Counted from the stretch's first letter, positions 8,664 to 19,187 are shown. The stretch is DNA of 64,000 nt from CAVZAB01 sp963773155 (GCA_963773155.1 CAVZAB010000005.1:114982-178981), one strand, 5' to 3'. Translations and numbers: made by a program. The notes: generated by a model from the letters alone, not told the origin.

Positions 8664-10106
8664 ATGCACCTGTCGGACCCATCTCTGCTGAAATCGCAAT
8701 GCCTGATCGACGGACGCTGGCTCGGACTGGGCACCGATCCCGTTCGCAATCCGGCGACTGGCAGCGAACTTGCCCTTGTCCCCCGCTTCGGTGCCACGGA
8801 GGCGACGATGGCGGTGGAGGCGGCACAGCGCGCCTTTAAGCCATGGGCGGCAAGGACCGGCAAGGAGCGGGCGGCCGTTCTGCGTCGCTGGTTCGACCTA
8901 ATGATCGCCAACAAGGAAGACCTGGCGATCATAATGACGAGCGAGCAAGGCAAGCCTTTGGCTGAAGCGCGCGGCGAGGTCGACTACGCCGCCTCTTTTG
9001 TCGAATTTTATGCCGAGGAAGCCAAGCGCATCTACGGCGAGACGATTCCCTCGCATCGCGCCGACGCCCGTATCGTCGTCTTGAAGCAGCCGATCGGGGT
9101 GATCGCGGCAATAACGCCGTGGAATTTTCCGGCCGCCATGATCACCCGCAAGGTGTCGCCGGCCATCGCAGTGGGCTGCACGGCGGTGGTCAAACCAGCC
9201 CCGGAGACGCCGCTCACTGCGCTCGCGCTCGGCGTTCTTGCCGAGCGCGCCGGTTTGCCGCCGGGCGTCCTCAATCTGATCACCGGTGACGCGCCGGCAA
9301 TCGGCGAGGTGATGTGCACCCATCCCGCGGTTCGTTTCGTTGGCTTCACGGGGTCGACCGACGTTGGCAAGCTCTTGATGCGGCAGGCAGCTTCCGGGGT
9401 TAAGAAAGTTGGCCTCGAACTTGGCGGCAATGCGCCCTTCATCGTGTTCGACGACGCCGACCTCGATGCCGCGGTGACCGGCGCGATGCTGTCGAAATTC
9501 CGCAACATGGGCCAGACATGCGTCTGCGCCAATCGGATTTATGCCCAGGATTCGATCTACGAGGCCTTTCTGGCGAAGCTGGCGATGGAGGTCGACAAGC
9601 TGCAGATAGGCAATGGCCTCGACGCCGGCGTGACCCAGGGACCGCTGATCAACGAGCGGGCGCTGGCCAAGGTCGAACGGCATGTCGCCGATGCCTTGCA
9701 GAATGGCGGAAGATTGCTTGCCGGTGGCAGGCGTCACGCCCGGGGCGGGACGTTTTTCGAACCGACTTTGATTGCCGATGCGGCGCCCGGCATGCTCGTG
9801 GCGCGCGAGGAGACTTTCGGACCGCTCGCCTCCGTATTCCGTTTTCACGACGAGGCCGAGGTTATCGCCCTCGCCAACGCAACCCAATATGGTCTTGCCG
9901 CCTACTTCTTTGCCCGCGATCTCGGTCGGGTGTTCCGGGTCGCCGAGGCTTTGGAATATGGCATGGTCGGCATCAATTCGGGGATCATGGCGACCGAACT
10001 TGCGCCGTTCGGCGGGGTCAAGGAATCCGGGATCGGCCGCGAGGGATCGCGGCATGGCACCGAGGAATTCGTCGAGCTCAAATATCTGCTGTTGGCGGGG
10101 ATGTGA
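8664..10106 (+). CDS. gabD: Succinate-semialdehyde dehydrogenase (NAD(P)+)
   Basis: A 480-residue aldehyde dehydrogenase that oxidises succinate semialdehyde to succinate in GABA/polyamine breakdown. It has the full ALDH set: ITPWNFPAAMITRKVSPAIA (cofactor loop), GFTGSTDVGKLL, the general-base Glu in LELGGNAPF, and the catalytic Cys at about residue 286 in GQTCVCANR, a sequence typical of GabD. Length is normal and the frame intact. It ends 3 bases before rpiA, so the two are probably cotranscribed. Related semialdehydes are possible substrates. Confidence 0.9.
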   Translation: MHLSDPSLLKSQCLIDGRWLGLGTDPVRNPATGSELALVPRFGATEATMAVEAAQRAFKPWAARTGKERAAVLRRWFDLMIANKEDLAIIMTSEQGKPLAEARGEVDYAASFVEFYAEEAKRIYGETIPSHRADARIVVLKQPIGVIAAITPWNFPAAMITRKVSPAIAVGCTAVVKPAPETPLTALALGVLAERAGLPPGVLNLITGDAPAIGEVMCTHPAVRFVGFTGSTDVGKLLMRQAASGVKKVGLELGGNAPFIVFDDADLDAAVTGAMLSKFRNMGQTCVCANRIYAQDSIYEAFLAKLAMEVDKLQIGNGLDAGVTQGPLINERALAKVERHVADALQNGGRLLAGGRRHARGGTFFEPTLIADAAPGMLVAREETFGPLASVFRFHDEAEVIALANATQYGLAAYFFARDLGRVFRVAEALEYGMVGINSGIMATELAPFGGVKESGIGREGSRHGTEEFVELKYLLLAGM

Positions 10107-10108
10107 GA

Positions 10109-10826
10109 ATGCCGACTGCCTCCCTCGGCGCCGACGGCCTCAAACGGCAGGCCGCCCGCCGCGCACTCGAATTCGTCGGGCCCGGCATGCGGCTTGGAAC
10201 TCGGCACCGGGTCGACCGCCGGTCATTTCGTCGAATGCCTGGCCGAGCGGGTGCGTGGCGGTCTCGAGGTCATCTGCGTGCCGACATCGAAGACTACCCG
10301 GCGACAGGCCGAGGCGTTGGCCATTCCGCTGACGAGCCTCGAAGAGACGCCGGAACTGGATCTCGCCATCGACGGCACCGACGAATTCGACCCGCGTTTA
10401 CGCCTGGTCAAGGGCGGCGGCGGCGCGCTCCTTTACGAGAAGATCGTGGCCAGCGCTGCTAGGCGAATGATCGTTATCGCTGATGGTTCCAAACAGGTTG
10501 AGGTCCTCGGGCGCTTCGGACTGCCGGTCGAGGTTATTCCCTTCGGTTTCGAGGCAACCCGCCGTCACATTGGCCTGGCCGCCGCCGCCTGTGGCTGCTC
10601 CGGCCCGATTCAACTACGGCGCACGCTCACCGGTTCGGCCGTTCTTACCGACGGCGGACATTATATCGTCGATTGCGCCTTCGGCCGCATCCCCGATCCT
10701 GAAGGTCTTTCAGCGCGGCTAAACAGCATAGCCGGCGTTGTCGAACACGGCCTCTTTATCGGCCTCGCCAAGGCGGTGATCGTCGCCGATCACGCCGGTC
10801 TTCGCATTATCGGTGATCCCGGGTGA
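10109..10826 (+). CDS. rpiA: Ribose-5-phosphate isomerase A (one-base frameshift)
   Basis: It interconverts ribose-5-phosphate and ribulose-5-phosphate in the pentose phosphate pathway. The frame from ATG 10109 reads ARRALEFVGPGMRLG, then breaks; the next frame resumes LGTGSTAGHFVECLAERV and runs to the end with IDGTDEFDPRLRLVKGGGGA (active-site region) and VADHAGLRIIGDPG. Removing one A from GAACTC (10197-10202) makes GACTC and restores PGMRLGLGTGSTA, the conserved phosphate-binding loop. Length after correction is 238 residues, normal. The gene is nearly essential, so the break is probably a consensus error. It follows gabD by 2 bases and precedes a DUF2059 gene. Confidence 0.88.
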
Positions 10827-10893
10827 TCTTGCCCCGGCATACTTTGAGCCAGCCCCGCCGTTCGTTGTCAGTCCCCAATCAAGGAGAACCCCA

Positions 10894-11455
10894 GTAAATC
10901 TGCTCAGTTCAAGCGCCAGGATCGGCACGATCGCCTCGCTCGCCTTCTGCGGCCTTGTCTGCGGGTTGGCCGGACCCGGCCACACTCAACAGGTGCCGGC
11001 CACCGCCAATCAACCTGTTAGCCGCCAATCAACCTGCCACCGCCAATCAATTGGCCCTGGCCCGTAGTCTTATCGCCGCCTCCGGCATGTTGCGGTCGAT
11101 CGAGCCGATCGTGCCGAACATGCAACAGGAAATGGCACGGGTAGTCAGCCAGACCCGGCCCGAATTGGCCAAGGACCTCAACGAGGCCTTCGTCCAGCTC
11201 AAACCCGAAATCGACAAGAGGCGCGAGGATCTCCTTGCCGTGGTTGCGGCGATCTTCGCCAAGCATATGAATGAGCAGGAGCTCAAGGATGCCGTTGCTT
11301 TCTTCAGCAGCGCCTCAGGCAAAAAATATGTCGCGGCCCAGCCCGCCATTCTCGACGAAGTGGTGACCGCTATGGAATCCTTCACCCGATTCCTTTCGGG
11401 TGAACTCACCACCATGGTGCGAACGGAATTGAAGAAGAAGGGCATCGATTTTTGA
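10894..11455 (+). CDS. DUF2059 periplasmic protein (frameshifted, start unclear)
   Basis: A helical DUF2059 domain fills the second half (AKHMNEQELKDAVAFFSSAS, GKKYVAAQPAILDEV). A signal peptide (RIGTIASLAFCGLVCGLAG) lies in a different frame. The switch falls inside a short 18-19-base repeat built on GCCAATCAACCTG (about 10999-11048), where one copy has an extra base. AAGGAG at 10881-10886 is spaced correctly for a start at 10894, but the codon there is GTA; a damaged GTG, or CTG six bases on, are alternatives. The protein is probably exported. DUF2059 genes often sit between rpiA and gor in Alphaproteobacteria, as here. Function is unknown. Confidence 0.7.
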
Positions 11456-11486
11456 GTTTTGCTGTCTTTGAAGGCGGAGCCTAGGA

Positions 11487-12862
11487 GTGACGATTTTCGA
11501 CGTCGATCTGTTCGTCGTTGGGGCCGGATCGGGCGGGGTTCGGGCCGCGCGCATTGCCGCCGGGCTCGGCGCCAAGGTCATGGTGGCGGAGGCCTTTCGC
11601 ATCGGCGGGACATGCGTCATCCGCGGCTGCGTGCCGAAGAAGCTCTATGTCTATGCCAGTCGCTTTCGCGATGCCTTCGAGGATTCGGCTGGATTCGGCT
11701 GGGCATTGCCGAGCCGGCCGACCTTCGAGTGGCCGAAACTCGTTGCCGCCAAGAACCGGGAGGTCGAGCGGCTATCGCAACTCTATCGGGCCAATCTGGA
11801 GCGGGCCGGTGCTCAGATTGTCGAACAGAGCGCCGTGCTCGAGGACGCCCACCATGTCCGCTTGTCCGATGGAGGCAAAATCTGCGCCAAACACATATTG
11901 GTGGCGACCGGCGCTATCCCCAGCCTCGAGCCGCGTATTCCCGGCATTGAACACGCGATTTCGTCGAACGAGATTTTCGATCTTGTGCATTTTCCGCGTC
12001 GCCTCCTTGTCGTAGGCGGCGGCTATATTGCGGTCGAATTCGCCAGCATCTTTGCCAGACTTGGCAGCGAGGTGACCGAGGTGACACGTGCACCGAATGT
12101 GTTGCGCGGCTTTGATGCGGATCTCCGGGCTGGCGTGCGCGACGCCTTGGCACAAGCTGGGGTCAGATTTGGCTTTGCAACTCTGCCGGCCAGTATCGAG
12201 CGCCATCGTGACGGGCTCGAAGTTGCGCTGAGCGACGGCCGGCATCTTGCCGTCGATGCCGTATTGATCGCGACGGGACGGCGTCCCAATACCGAGGGGC
12301 TTGGGCTCGAACGCGCTGGCGTCAAGCTAGATGCGGTCGGGGCCATCATTGTCGACGCCTATTCGCGCACCAACGTCGATTCGATCCACGCGGTCGGCGA
12401 TGTGACGAACCGGGTCAATCTTACCCGGTCGCCATTCGGGAAGGCCAGGCTTTTGCCGAAACAATCTTCGGCGGCAAACCGATCAAGGTGGATCACACCA
12501 ATATTCCCACCGCTGTTTTCACGACGCCCGAGCTGGGCACGGTCGGGATGAGCGAGGAACAAGCGCTGGCTAGCCACGCCGTTGTCGACGTTTACGCGGC
12601 GAATTTCCGGCCGATGCAGGCGACCCTGTCCGGCCGCACCGAGCGTACGGCAATGAAGATCCTGGTCGACCCGGCGAACGACAAAGTATTGGGAGTCCAC
12701 ATTCTCGGCCATGCGGCGAGCGAAATGGCTCAATTGCTGGCAATCAGCCTGAAAATGGGTGCCACCAAGGCCGATTTCGACGCCACAATGGCGCTCCATC
12801 CCACCGCCGCCGAAGAATTGGTCACCCTATCGAAACGGACCGCCCGCCGCGAACGGCCTTAG
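11487..12862 (+). CDS. gor: Glutathione-disulfide reductase (one-base frameshift)
   Basis: An NADPH-dependent flavoenzyme regenerating reduced glutathione in the cytoplasm. It shows the FAD motif GAGSGGVRAARIAA, the redox-active disulfide in GGTCVIRGCVPKKL, the NAD(P) loop VVGGGYIAVEFASIF, the FAD-binding D of IHAVGDVTNR and the C-terminal catalytic His in MALHPTAAEELVTL. The frame breaks after NRVNLT. A missing C in a CCCC run near 12425 restores TPVAIREGQAF, and the second part runs to 12862. Start is GTG at 11487, preceded by GGAG. Corrected length is about 459 residues, normal. It could serve a related thiol, but glutathione is usual in this group. Confidence 0.88.
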
Positions 12863-12878
12863 TCGGTCTCGCCGCAGC

Positions 12879-14087
12879 TCAGGGGACGGGCGGCTTGGCC
12901 GACGCTTCCTCGCGGCGCATCGGCACCGGTCTTGCCCTGGCGCTGATGCGCCAGAGCGCGAAGCCGGCAAGCAGAGCGTGAACTAGGGCATTCTGCCCGA
13001 ACAGGGCCGACGGCCCAAAGCGCTGCATCAGCGCCGAGGCGACAATTGGCGCGACGGTCGCGCCGACGCAATAGAGAAACAGAAGACCGGCCGAAACCTC
13101 GACGGCATGTTCTGCGCCGGTCCGGTCGTTGGTCTGTGCGGCAGCGATAGAATAGATCACCAGCGCGGCGCCGCCGAGCGCAAAGCCGAGGACCACCAGA
13201 AATTGATGCGTGGGCTGCGGGGTCAAGAAGAGCACCGCTTCGAGCGATGCCGCGACCAGCGACAGTCCGACAACAATAATGCGCCGATCGAACCGGTCGG
13301 AGAGGCGGCTGAGCGGCCAGACGAGAAGGGTTGAGCCGACGACAACGGCCGTGGTGAGATCGGACACGACATGCGTGTCGAAGCCGAGCGTCAGAACATA
13401 GACCGGCGCTAGCGACCAGAACGCGCCATTGGCTGCCCCGACGCTGCAGGCCGCCGCCGCGCCGATCGGTGACATCCGGATCAGCCAGGGAATGCGGACT
13501 CGAACCGAGACGGGCCAATTCGGCGGTTCAGCCTGGGTGATGGCGAGCGGCAGGATTGATAGTGCAAACAGGATCGCCGAACTGGAGAAGAGCGCGAAGG
13601 ACTTCGGATCGTCGACGAGCAGCAATCTTTGCCCGCCCGCGCTACCGACGAAATTGACCACTTGGTAGAGGCCGTAGACGCCTCCCCGGTTGGTATTTGT
13701 CGCCTTGGCTTGCACCCACGCATCGATGACCGCATAGACGCCTGCGAAAGTGAAGCCGAGAACGAAGCGAAGTCCGATCCAAAACCATGGGTTTACGAAC
13801 AAGGCGAAGCTCGTGGCAATGACCATTGCCATGGCGGCAAAGGCGGCAAAGGCGCGGATGAAGCCGGCTCGTCGGATGGTCGCCGGGGCGGCGAGCGTGC
13901 CGAGCAACATGCCGATGAAGTAGACCGAGCCGATCAGGCCGATCGCGAGGTCGGGAAAGTTTTCCAGTTTTGCCCGTGTCGGGACCAGTGTATTGACCAA
14001 TCCATTGCCGGTGATCAGCACGAAGACCGAAATCAACAGCGCAATCAGGGCTGAAAAGGTGGAAACCGGGGCACTCTTGTCGGACAT
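12879..14087 (-). CDS. MFS transporter
   Basis: A 402-residue membrane protein with about 12 hydrophobic segments, of the YcaD-like part of the major facilitator superfamily. It has the loop 2-3 region after GSVYFIGMLLGTLAAP, a central loop rich in Pro/Arg (about 195-205), and the second half starting near MSPIGAAAACSVGAANGAFW. Substrate is unknown. It is convergent with gor (16 bases apart) and divergent from the DAHP synthase gene, so it is probably a single-gene unit. Confidence 0.82.
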   Translation of the reverse strand: MSDKSAPVSTFSALIALLISVFVLITGNGLVNTLVPTRAKLENFPDLAIGLIGSVYFIGMLLGTLAAPATIRRAGFIRAFAAFAAMAMVIATSFALFVNPWFWIGLRFVLGFTFAGVYAVIDAWVQAKATNTNRGGVYGLYQVVNFVGSAGGQRLLLVDDPKSFALFSSSAILFALSILPLAITQAEPPNWPVSVRVRIPWLIRMSPIGAAAACSVGAANGAFWSLAPVYVLTLGFDTHVVSDLTTAVVVGSTLLVWPLSRLSDRFDRRIIVVGLSLVAASLEAVLFLTPQPTHQFLVVLGFALGGAALVIYSIAAAQTNDRTGAEHAVEVSAGLLFLYCVGATVAPIVASALMQRFGPSALFGQNALVHALLAGFALWRISARARPVPMRREEASAKPPVP

Positions 14088-14161
14088 GGCGTGGCAAGTC
14101 TAGGTCGCGGGGACCGGCGCGCCTTGTCCGCCGCCGACAAAAGCGTCATCTCTTGCGACTT

Positions 14162-14191
14162 GAGCCGGGAGAACCTGAGCCGGGAGAACCT
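14162..14191 (+). repeat. 15-bp tandem repeat, two copies
   Basis: Two exact, adjacent copies of GAGCCGGGAGAACCT lie in the leader between the divergent MFS and DAHP synthase genes. Possibly replication slippage; a regulatory role is conceivable but unsupported. Confidence 0.8.
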
Positions 14192-14288
14192 CGCCACGAC
14201 GGCAGGGCTCGTGTATAAGCCCGTCCGATTGCACCGGAGCTGGTCGCGTGGCATCGCCGGGACCGCCGGTATTGCGGGAGTGAGATGG

Positions 14289-15681
14289 ATGGCGAATGAG
14301 CCGTGGACGCCCGATAGCTGGCGGACAAAACCGATTGAGCAGGTGCCGGCCTATGCCGACGGTGCCGCCCTGGCGGCGGTGGAAAAGCAAGTGGCAGGGT
14401 TTCCGCCTTTGGTCTTCGCGGGCGAAGCGCGCAAGCTGAAGCGGGCGCTCGCCAAGGTTGCGGCTGGCCAGGCCTTTCTTCTGCAGGGGGGCGATTGCGC
14501 CGAAAGCTTCGCCGAGCATTCCGCCGACAATATTCGGGATTTCTTCCGCGTCTTCCTGCAGATGGCGGTCGTCATGACGTTTGCGGCAGCCTTGCCTGTC
14601 GTCAAAGTCGGCCGGATTGCCGGCCAATTTGCCAAGCCCCGCTCAACCGCCACCGAGACGATCGGCGGCCTCGAACTGCCGAGCTATCGCGGCGATATTG
14701 TCAACGATATCGAATTCGACGTGGTGGCGCGCGAGCCCGACCCGGCGCGCCAGCTGATGGCCTACCGCCAATCGGCGGCGACCCTCAATCTGCTGCGCGC
14801 CTTTGCCACCGGCGGCTACGCCAATCTTGAGAATTCCCATCGCTGGATGCTTGGCTTCGTCAAGGACAGTCCGCAGTCGAGCCGCTATCAGGAACTTGCT
14901 GACCGGATCACCGAGGCGCTCGACTTCATGCGCGCGGTCGGCCTCGATCCCGAGGCGCATCCGGAATTGCGCGCCACCGATTTCTATACGTCGCATGAAG
15001 CGCTTCTGCTCGGTTTTGAACAGGCGATGACGCGCGTCGATTTCGACCTCCGGTGATTGGTATGCCACCTCCGGCCACATGCTCTGGATCGGCGATCGGA
15101 CGCGCCAGCCGGGCCATGCTCATGTCGAATATTTTCGCGGCATCCGCAACCCGATCGGCTTGAAATGCGGGCCGAGCCTAAAGCCGGAAGAACTGCTGCA
15201 CCTTATCGAACTACTCAATCCCGACAACGAAGCGGGACGGCTGACCCTGATTTGCCGATTCGGCGCCGAGAAAGTCGAGGATCACTTGCCGGCTCTGGTC
15301 AGAGCGGTCAAGCGCGAAGGCCGGTCTGTGGTATGGTCCTGTGATCCAATGCACGGCAATACGATCAAAGCCGGATCCGGATACAAGACCCGGCAATTCG
15401 ACCGGATCATGCATGAGGTCAAGATGTTCTTCGGCGTGCATCAGGGCGAAGGTACCTATGCCGGCGGCATTCACCTGGAAATGACGGGCAAGAATGTGAC
15501 GGAATGCACCGGTGGCGCCCGGGCCATTTCGGACGCCGACCTGCATGACCGCTACCACACCTATTGCGATCCCAGGCTCAATGCCGAACAGGCGATTGAA
15601 GTGGCATTCCTGGTCGCCGAGCGGTTGAAGGCCAAGCGGCTGGCGGTTGATAGGCCGGTCCGCGTCGATGCCGCGGAATAG
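14289..15681 (+). CDS. 3-deoxy-7-phosphoheptulonate synthase, class II (frameshifted)
   Basis: The first enzyme of the shikimate pathway, condensing PEP with erythrose-4-phosphate; this is the plant-like class II type. Typical blocks: WRTKPIEQVPAYAD at the N-terminus, FLLQGGDCAESFAEH, VGRIAGQFAKPRS, WIGDRTRQPGHAHVEYFRG, IRNPIGLKCGPSL, and VVWSCDPMHGNTIKA. The frame breaks at 15039-15044: deleting one T from GATTTC gives GATTC and joins TRVD to STSGDWYATSGHMLW. Corrected length is about 463 residues, as usual. The start is ATG 14289 with GGGAG 8 bases before; GTG 14280 is also in frame. Probably a consensus error because the pathway is essential. Confidence 0.88.
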
Positions 15682-15693
15682 GACGAAGCAGCC

Positions 15694-16047
15694 TTGAGCC
15701 GGCTGATCAAGGCGCTCGTCAATTCGGCCGATGGGTTGCTGCACGCGCTGCGCTCGGAAGAGGCCGTGCGGCAGGAGTTTTTTGCCCTCCTGGCCGCCGT
15801 GCCGCTTGCCTGCCTCATTGCCACCGAGAATTGGAAGCGGATTGCCTTGGTCGCGCTGGTTTTTGCCGTAATTGCCGTCGAATTGCTAAACACTTGCGTC
15901 GAGAAACTGTGCGATCATGTGACGCCCGATCGCCATCCGCAGATCAAGATCGTCAAGGACATGGGCTCGGCCGCGGTTCTGTTTGCCTTGCTGGCGACCG
16001 GATTGTTCTGGGGCTTGGCGCTCATGGAGCGCCTGGGATGGGCCTGA
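15694..16047 (+). CDS. dgkA: Diacylglycerol kinase
   Basis: A small integral membrane kinase (117 residues) that phosphorylates diacylglycerol to phosphatidic acid, recycling lipid released by membrane-derived glucan or lipid A modification. The family signature is present in AVIAVELLNTCVEKLCDHV, with the Glu/Asn pair of the active site, and KDMGSAAVLFALLATGLFW as the last transmembrane part. There are three membrane helices. The start is TTG at 15694, 12 bases after the DAHP synthase stop, so cotranscription is likely. Confidence 0.9.
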   Translation: MSRLIKALVNSADGLLHALRSEEAVRQEFFALLAAVPLACLIATENWKRIALVALVFAVIAVELLNTCVEKLCDHVTPDRHPQIKIVKDMGSAAVLFALLATGLFWGLALMERLGWA

Positions 16048-16088
16048 CCCGGTGGCGCGGCGATGCGATCCAGGGCTGGGGTGGATCA

Positions 16089-16716
16089 ATGACGCGTGCC
16101 TCTGTCCCTCTATGTGTGCCTTCGGATCTCGTCCTGCGCAATTCGACGACCCATAGTTTTTTGCCGGCTTCGGCGGTGCAATCGTCGCAGCCCACGGCCG
16201 CCCTAAGACAATATTGGTTGCCACTGCGCATTTCGAGACGACGACACCCATGCTGACCGCGGACCAGTTTCAGTTTCCCGAGACGGCGTATGATTTCGGC
16301 TTGTTTGACCCGCGGCTCTACGCGATGCTTTATGTGGCACAGCGCGGCCGCGGCGACGACTACGTTGTCCAGCTGTCGGTCCAGCCCTGCGCCAGCCCCG
16401 CGCATCACCTGGCCGCCGGTGTCGCCTTGGCGCCCCTGGACGGGGAGGGTGTGCAGACCATCGGTTCAGGCTCGGCGACCCATAATCTTCATGCTTTATT
16501 CCACGGCGGCTATCGCGAGGATTTGCCGCCGGGCCTGCGAGGCGATTGCCGACTACCGCAGGCGGGCGCCGCTTGCGGTCGACAACCACCGAGCAAGGAC
16601 CATTTCCTGCCGCTGCCAGTGGCTATGGTGGCAGCCGGGCTGCACGCCAAGGGCGACTTCTTCACCGCAGCCGCGAATAGGTGTGCTGATGATGGACGTG
16701 TTTCAATTCCAATAGT
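16089..16716 (+). pseudogene. LigB/DODA-type extradiol dioxygenase relic
   Basis: Pieces in all three forward frames add up to a 4,5-DOPA-dioxygenase-like enzyme: RPKTILVATAHFETTTPMLT and ETAYDFGLFDP (N-terminal half), YVVQLSVQPCASPAHHLAAG, then GSGSATHNLHALF (metal/substrate region), then in another frame AIADYRRRAPLAV, then KDHFLPLPVAMVAAG, and finally RIGVLMMDVFQFQ with a TAG. The order matches the family, but the segment between DPRLYAMLY and YVVQLS, normally about 60-70 residues with a conserved DHG, is missing. At least three frame changes plus this internal loss point to real decay, not only read error. Confidence 0.65.
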
Positions 16717-16723
16717 GCCGGGG

Positions 16724-16767
16724 CCGCGGTCGCGCCGCCGGACCGCGGTCGCGCCGCCGGGCCGCGG
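16724..16767 (+). repeat. 19-bp GC-rich tandem repeat (2.3 copies)
   Basis: CCGCGGTCGCGCCGCCGGA is followed by a copy differing in the last base and then by CCGCGG. It sits immediately upstream of the HAD hydrolase start and can fold on itself. It is probably slippage in a short leader; an effect on translation is speculative. Confidence 0.75.
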
Positions 16768-16770
16768 CGG

Positions 16771-17434
16771 GTGAGTATGGGGAAAACGATGCAGGCCAGA
16801 CCACTGACAACCATCGTTTTCGACATCGGCAATGTCCTGATCGAATGGAACCCGCGGAACCTTTACGGCAAAATTTTCGCCGAACCGGCGCGAATGGAAT
16901 GGTTCCTCTCCAACGTCTGCAATGACTTTTGGAATTCTCGAACAGGATCGCGGCCGGCCCTTTGCCGAGGCGATCGCCGAGCGTATCGAGCGATTTCCGG
17001 AATGGGAGGCCGAGATCCGCGCTTACGACTCCCGCTGGGACGAGATGGTCAGCGGCGAGATAGAAGGCAGCGTGGCGGCTTTGCGGGCATTGCGGGGTGG
17101 TGGCTGGCCAGTTTATGCCATCACAAATTTTTCGCGCGAGAAATATGTCGAAGCTTGCCGCCGATTTACGTTTTTGAACGAATTCCGCGGCACGATCGTC
17201 TCGGCGCAGGAAGGAATGCTCAAGCCGTCGCCGGAAATCTTCAAATTATTCTTGAGCCGTTACCGGTTGTCGGCCGGCGAATGTCTGTTTGTGGATGATT
17301 CTGCTGCCAATGTCGCTTCGGCTGCCAATCTCGGCTTTCAGGCCCATCATTTCAGGGGAGCCGAGGGCTTGCATCAGGAACTCACCCGGCGAGGCCTGCT
17401 GCCGGCCTTGCCCGATCCGCCACTGCCGGGATAG
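16771..17434 (+). CDS. HAD family hydrolase (one-base frameshift)
   Basis: A YihX-like HAD phosphatase. The first frame gives TTIVFDIGNVLIEWNPRNLY (motif I, DxGxV form); the second gives YAITNFSREKYVEA (motif II), GMLKPSPEIFKLF (motif III Lys) and CLFVDDSAANVASAANLGFQ (motif IV). The break is at GAATTC (16932-16937): removing one T gives GAATC and joins NDFWN to LEQDRGRPFAEAIAE. Corrected length is about 220 residues. Start is the GTG at 16771; an ATG at 16777 is possible. Substrate is unknown; relatives act on small sugar phosphates. nadE follows 9 bases later. Confidence 0.82.
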
Positions 17435-17443
17435 ACCCAGCCG

Positions 17444-19187
17444 ATGAACAATCCCGCCAATCGGCTCGTCCTAGCGCTCGCCCAGATAGGCTGCATTGTC
17501 GGCGACGTCGCCGGCAATGCGACGCGGGTCCGCCGGGCACGCGAGGAGGCAGCTCGCTCTAATTCCGATCTCGTGATGTTCTCGGAATTGTTTCTGGCTG
17601 GCTATCCGCCGGAAGATCTGGTCTTGAAGCCGGCTTTTCAGGAGGCCTGCCGCAGCGCCTGCGAGGCGTTGGCGCGAGAAACCGCCGATGGCGGTCCAGC
17701 CGTGCTGATTGGACTGCCCTGGGTCGAGGAGGGCCGGCTCCACAATGCCTATGCCCTGCTTTGCGAAGGTCGGATCGAAGCCGTGCGGTTCAAGGTCGAT
17801 CTGCCGAATTACGGGGTTTTCGACGAAAAGCGGGTATTCGCGGCCGGTCCGATGCCGGGACCGATTGTCTTTCGCGGTGTACGCATCGGTATTCCGATCT
17901 GTGAGGATGTTTGGGGCCCAGATATCGTCGAATGTCTCACCGAGACAGGTGGCGAAATCCTGCTTGTACCGAATGCTTCGCCCTATGAGCGGGAGAAGCA
18001 CCATGTACGGGTTAACATTGCCGTCGCCAGGGTCGTGGAAAGCCGGCTGCCTATGATTTACCTTAACCAAATCGGCGGCCAGGACGAGCTAGTCTTCGAA
18101 GGCGCGTCATTTGCGCTGAATGCCGATTGCGCGCTCGCCGTGCAATTGCCTGCCTTCCGCGAGGCAATTGCGCGAACGGTGTGGGAGCGACGGGACGCGG
18201 GCTGGCTCTGCGTCGAGGGACCACGCGAAACGATCGAGGCCGGTGACGAGGCGGATTATAGTGCCTGTGTGATGGGTCTGCGCGACTATGTCGAAAAGAA
18301 CCGCTTTCCCGGCGTTGTGCTCGGGCTGTCCGGCGGTGTTGATTTCGGCGCTCTGCGCGGCAATGGCGGTCGACGCGATCGGTGCCGAACGTGTGCATGG
18401 TCTAATGCTACCCTATCGCTACACGTCAAACGAATCCTTCGTCGACGCGGCCGCTTGTGCAAAGGCGCTTGGTATGCGCTACGACATCCTGCCGATTGCC
18501 CCGGCGGTCGAGGGTATCGAGCAGGTTCTCGAGCCGCTCTTCGAGGGCCGCGCCCGCGATCTGACCGAGGAGAATATTCAGTCTCGCGCCCGCGGCACCT
18601 TGCTCATGTCGGTCTCGAACAAATTTGGCGCTATGGTAGTGACGACCGGCAACAAGTCGGAAATGTCTGTTGGTTATGCCACGCTCTATGGCGATATGAA
18701 CGGCGGGTTCAATCCGATCAAGGATCTCTATAAGCTGGAAGTGTTTCGCCTGGCGGCGCTGCGCAACCGCTGGCGGCCAAAGGGCGCCCTTGGTCCCGCG
18801 GGCGTCGTCGTCCCGGAAAACATCCTGACAAAACCGCCGAGCGCCGAATTGCGCGAAAACCAGAAAGATCAGGACTCGCTGCCACCCTACGAAGTACTGG
18901 ACGCCATTCTCGAGGGGTTAGTTGAGCGAGAAATGCGGGTCTCCGATATTGTCGCGGCGGGCTATCCGCTCGACATCGTCCAGCAAGTGGAACGGCTATT
19001 GTATCTTGCCGAATACAAGCGCCGGCAATCGGCACCTGGGGTCAAGGTGACTCGCAAGAATTTCGGCCGGGACCGGCGCTATCCGATTGTCAACCGATTT
19101 CGCGACCCCGGATCGCCACGTAGCCTGCCGGACACGGCGCTCGCGCCGGCCGCCGCGCGCGACTATTCGGAACGCTTCGAAGATTAG
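17444..19187 (+). CDS. nadE: Glutamine-dependent NAD+ synthetase (one-base frameshift)
   Basis: The last step of NAD synthesis: amidation of deamido-NAD with glutamine nitrogen. The N-terminal nitrilase-type glutaminase has Glu in MFSELFLAGYPPEDL, Lys in VRFKVDLPNYGVFDEKR and the nucleophile Cys in IPICEDVWGPD. The C-terminal ATP-pyrophosphatase starts with GVVLGLSGGVD, the P-loop, and continues LMLPYRYTSNESFVDAAACA and VTTGNKSEMSVGYATLYG. The frame breaks inside the P-loop at GATTTC (18341-18346); removing a T gives GATTC and restores SGGVDSALCAAMAVDAIGAE. Corrected length is about 580 residues. It is essential, so the break is probably an artefact. Confidence 0.9.

Noticed and set aside
16724..16767. 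Operator or attachment site made by the 19-bp repeat
   Set aside because: Only tandem GC-rich slippage-type copies, no dyad at operator scale and no linked recombinase.
10109..19187. Programmed ribosomal frameshifting in rpiA, aroF, gor and nadE
   Set aside because: No slippery heptamers or downstream hairpins; breaks fall in active-site motifs of unrelated genes, and most share a GANTC context that points to sequencing error.
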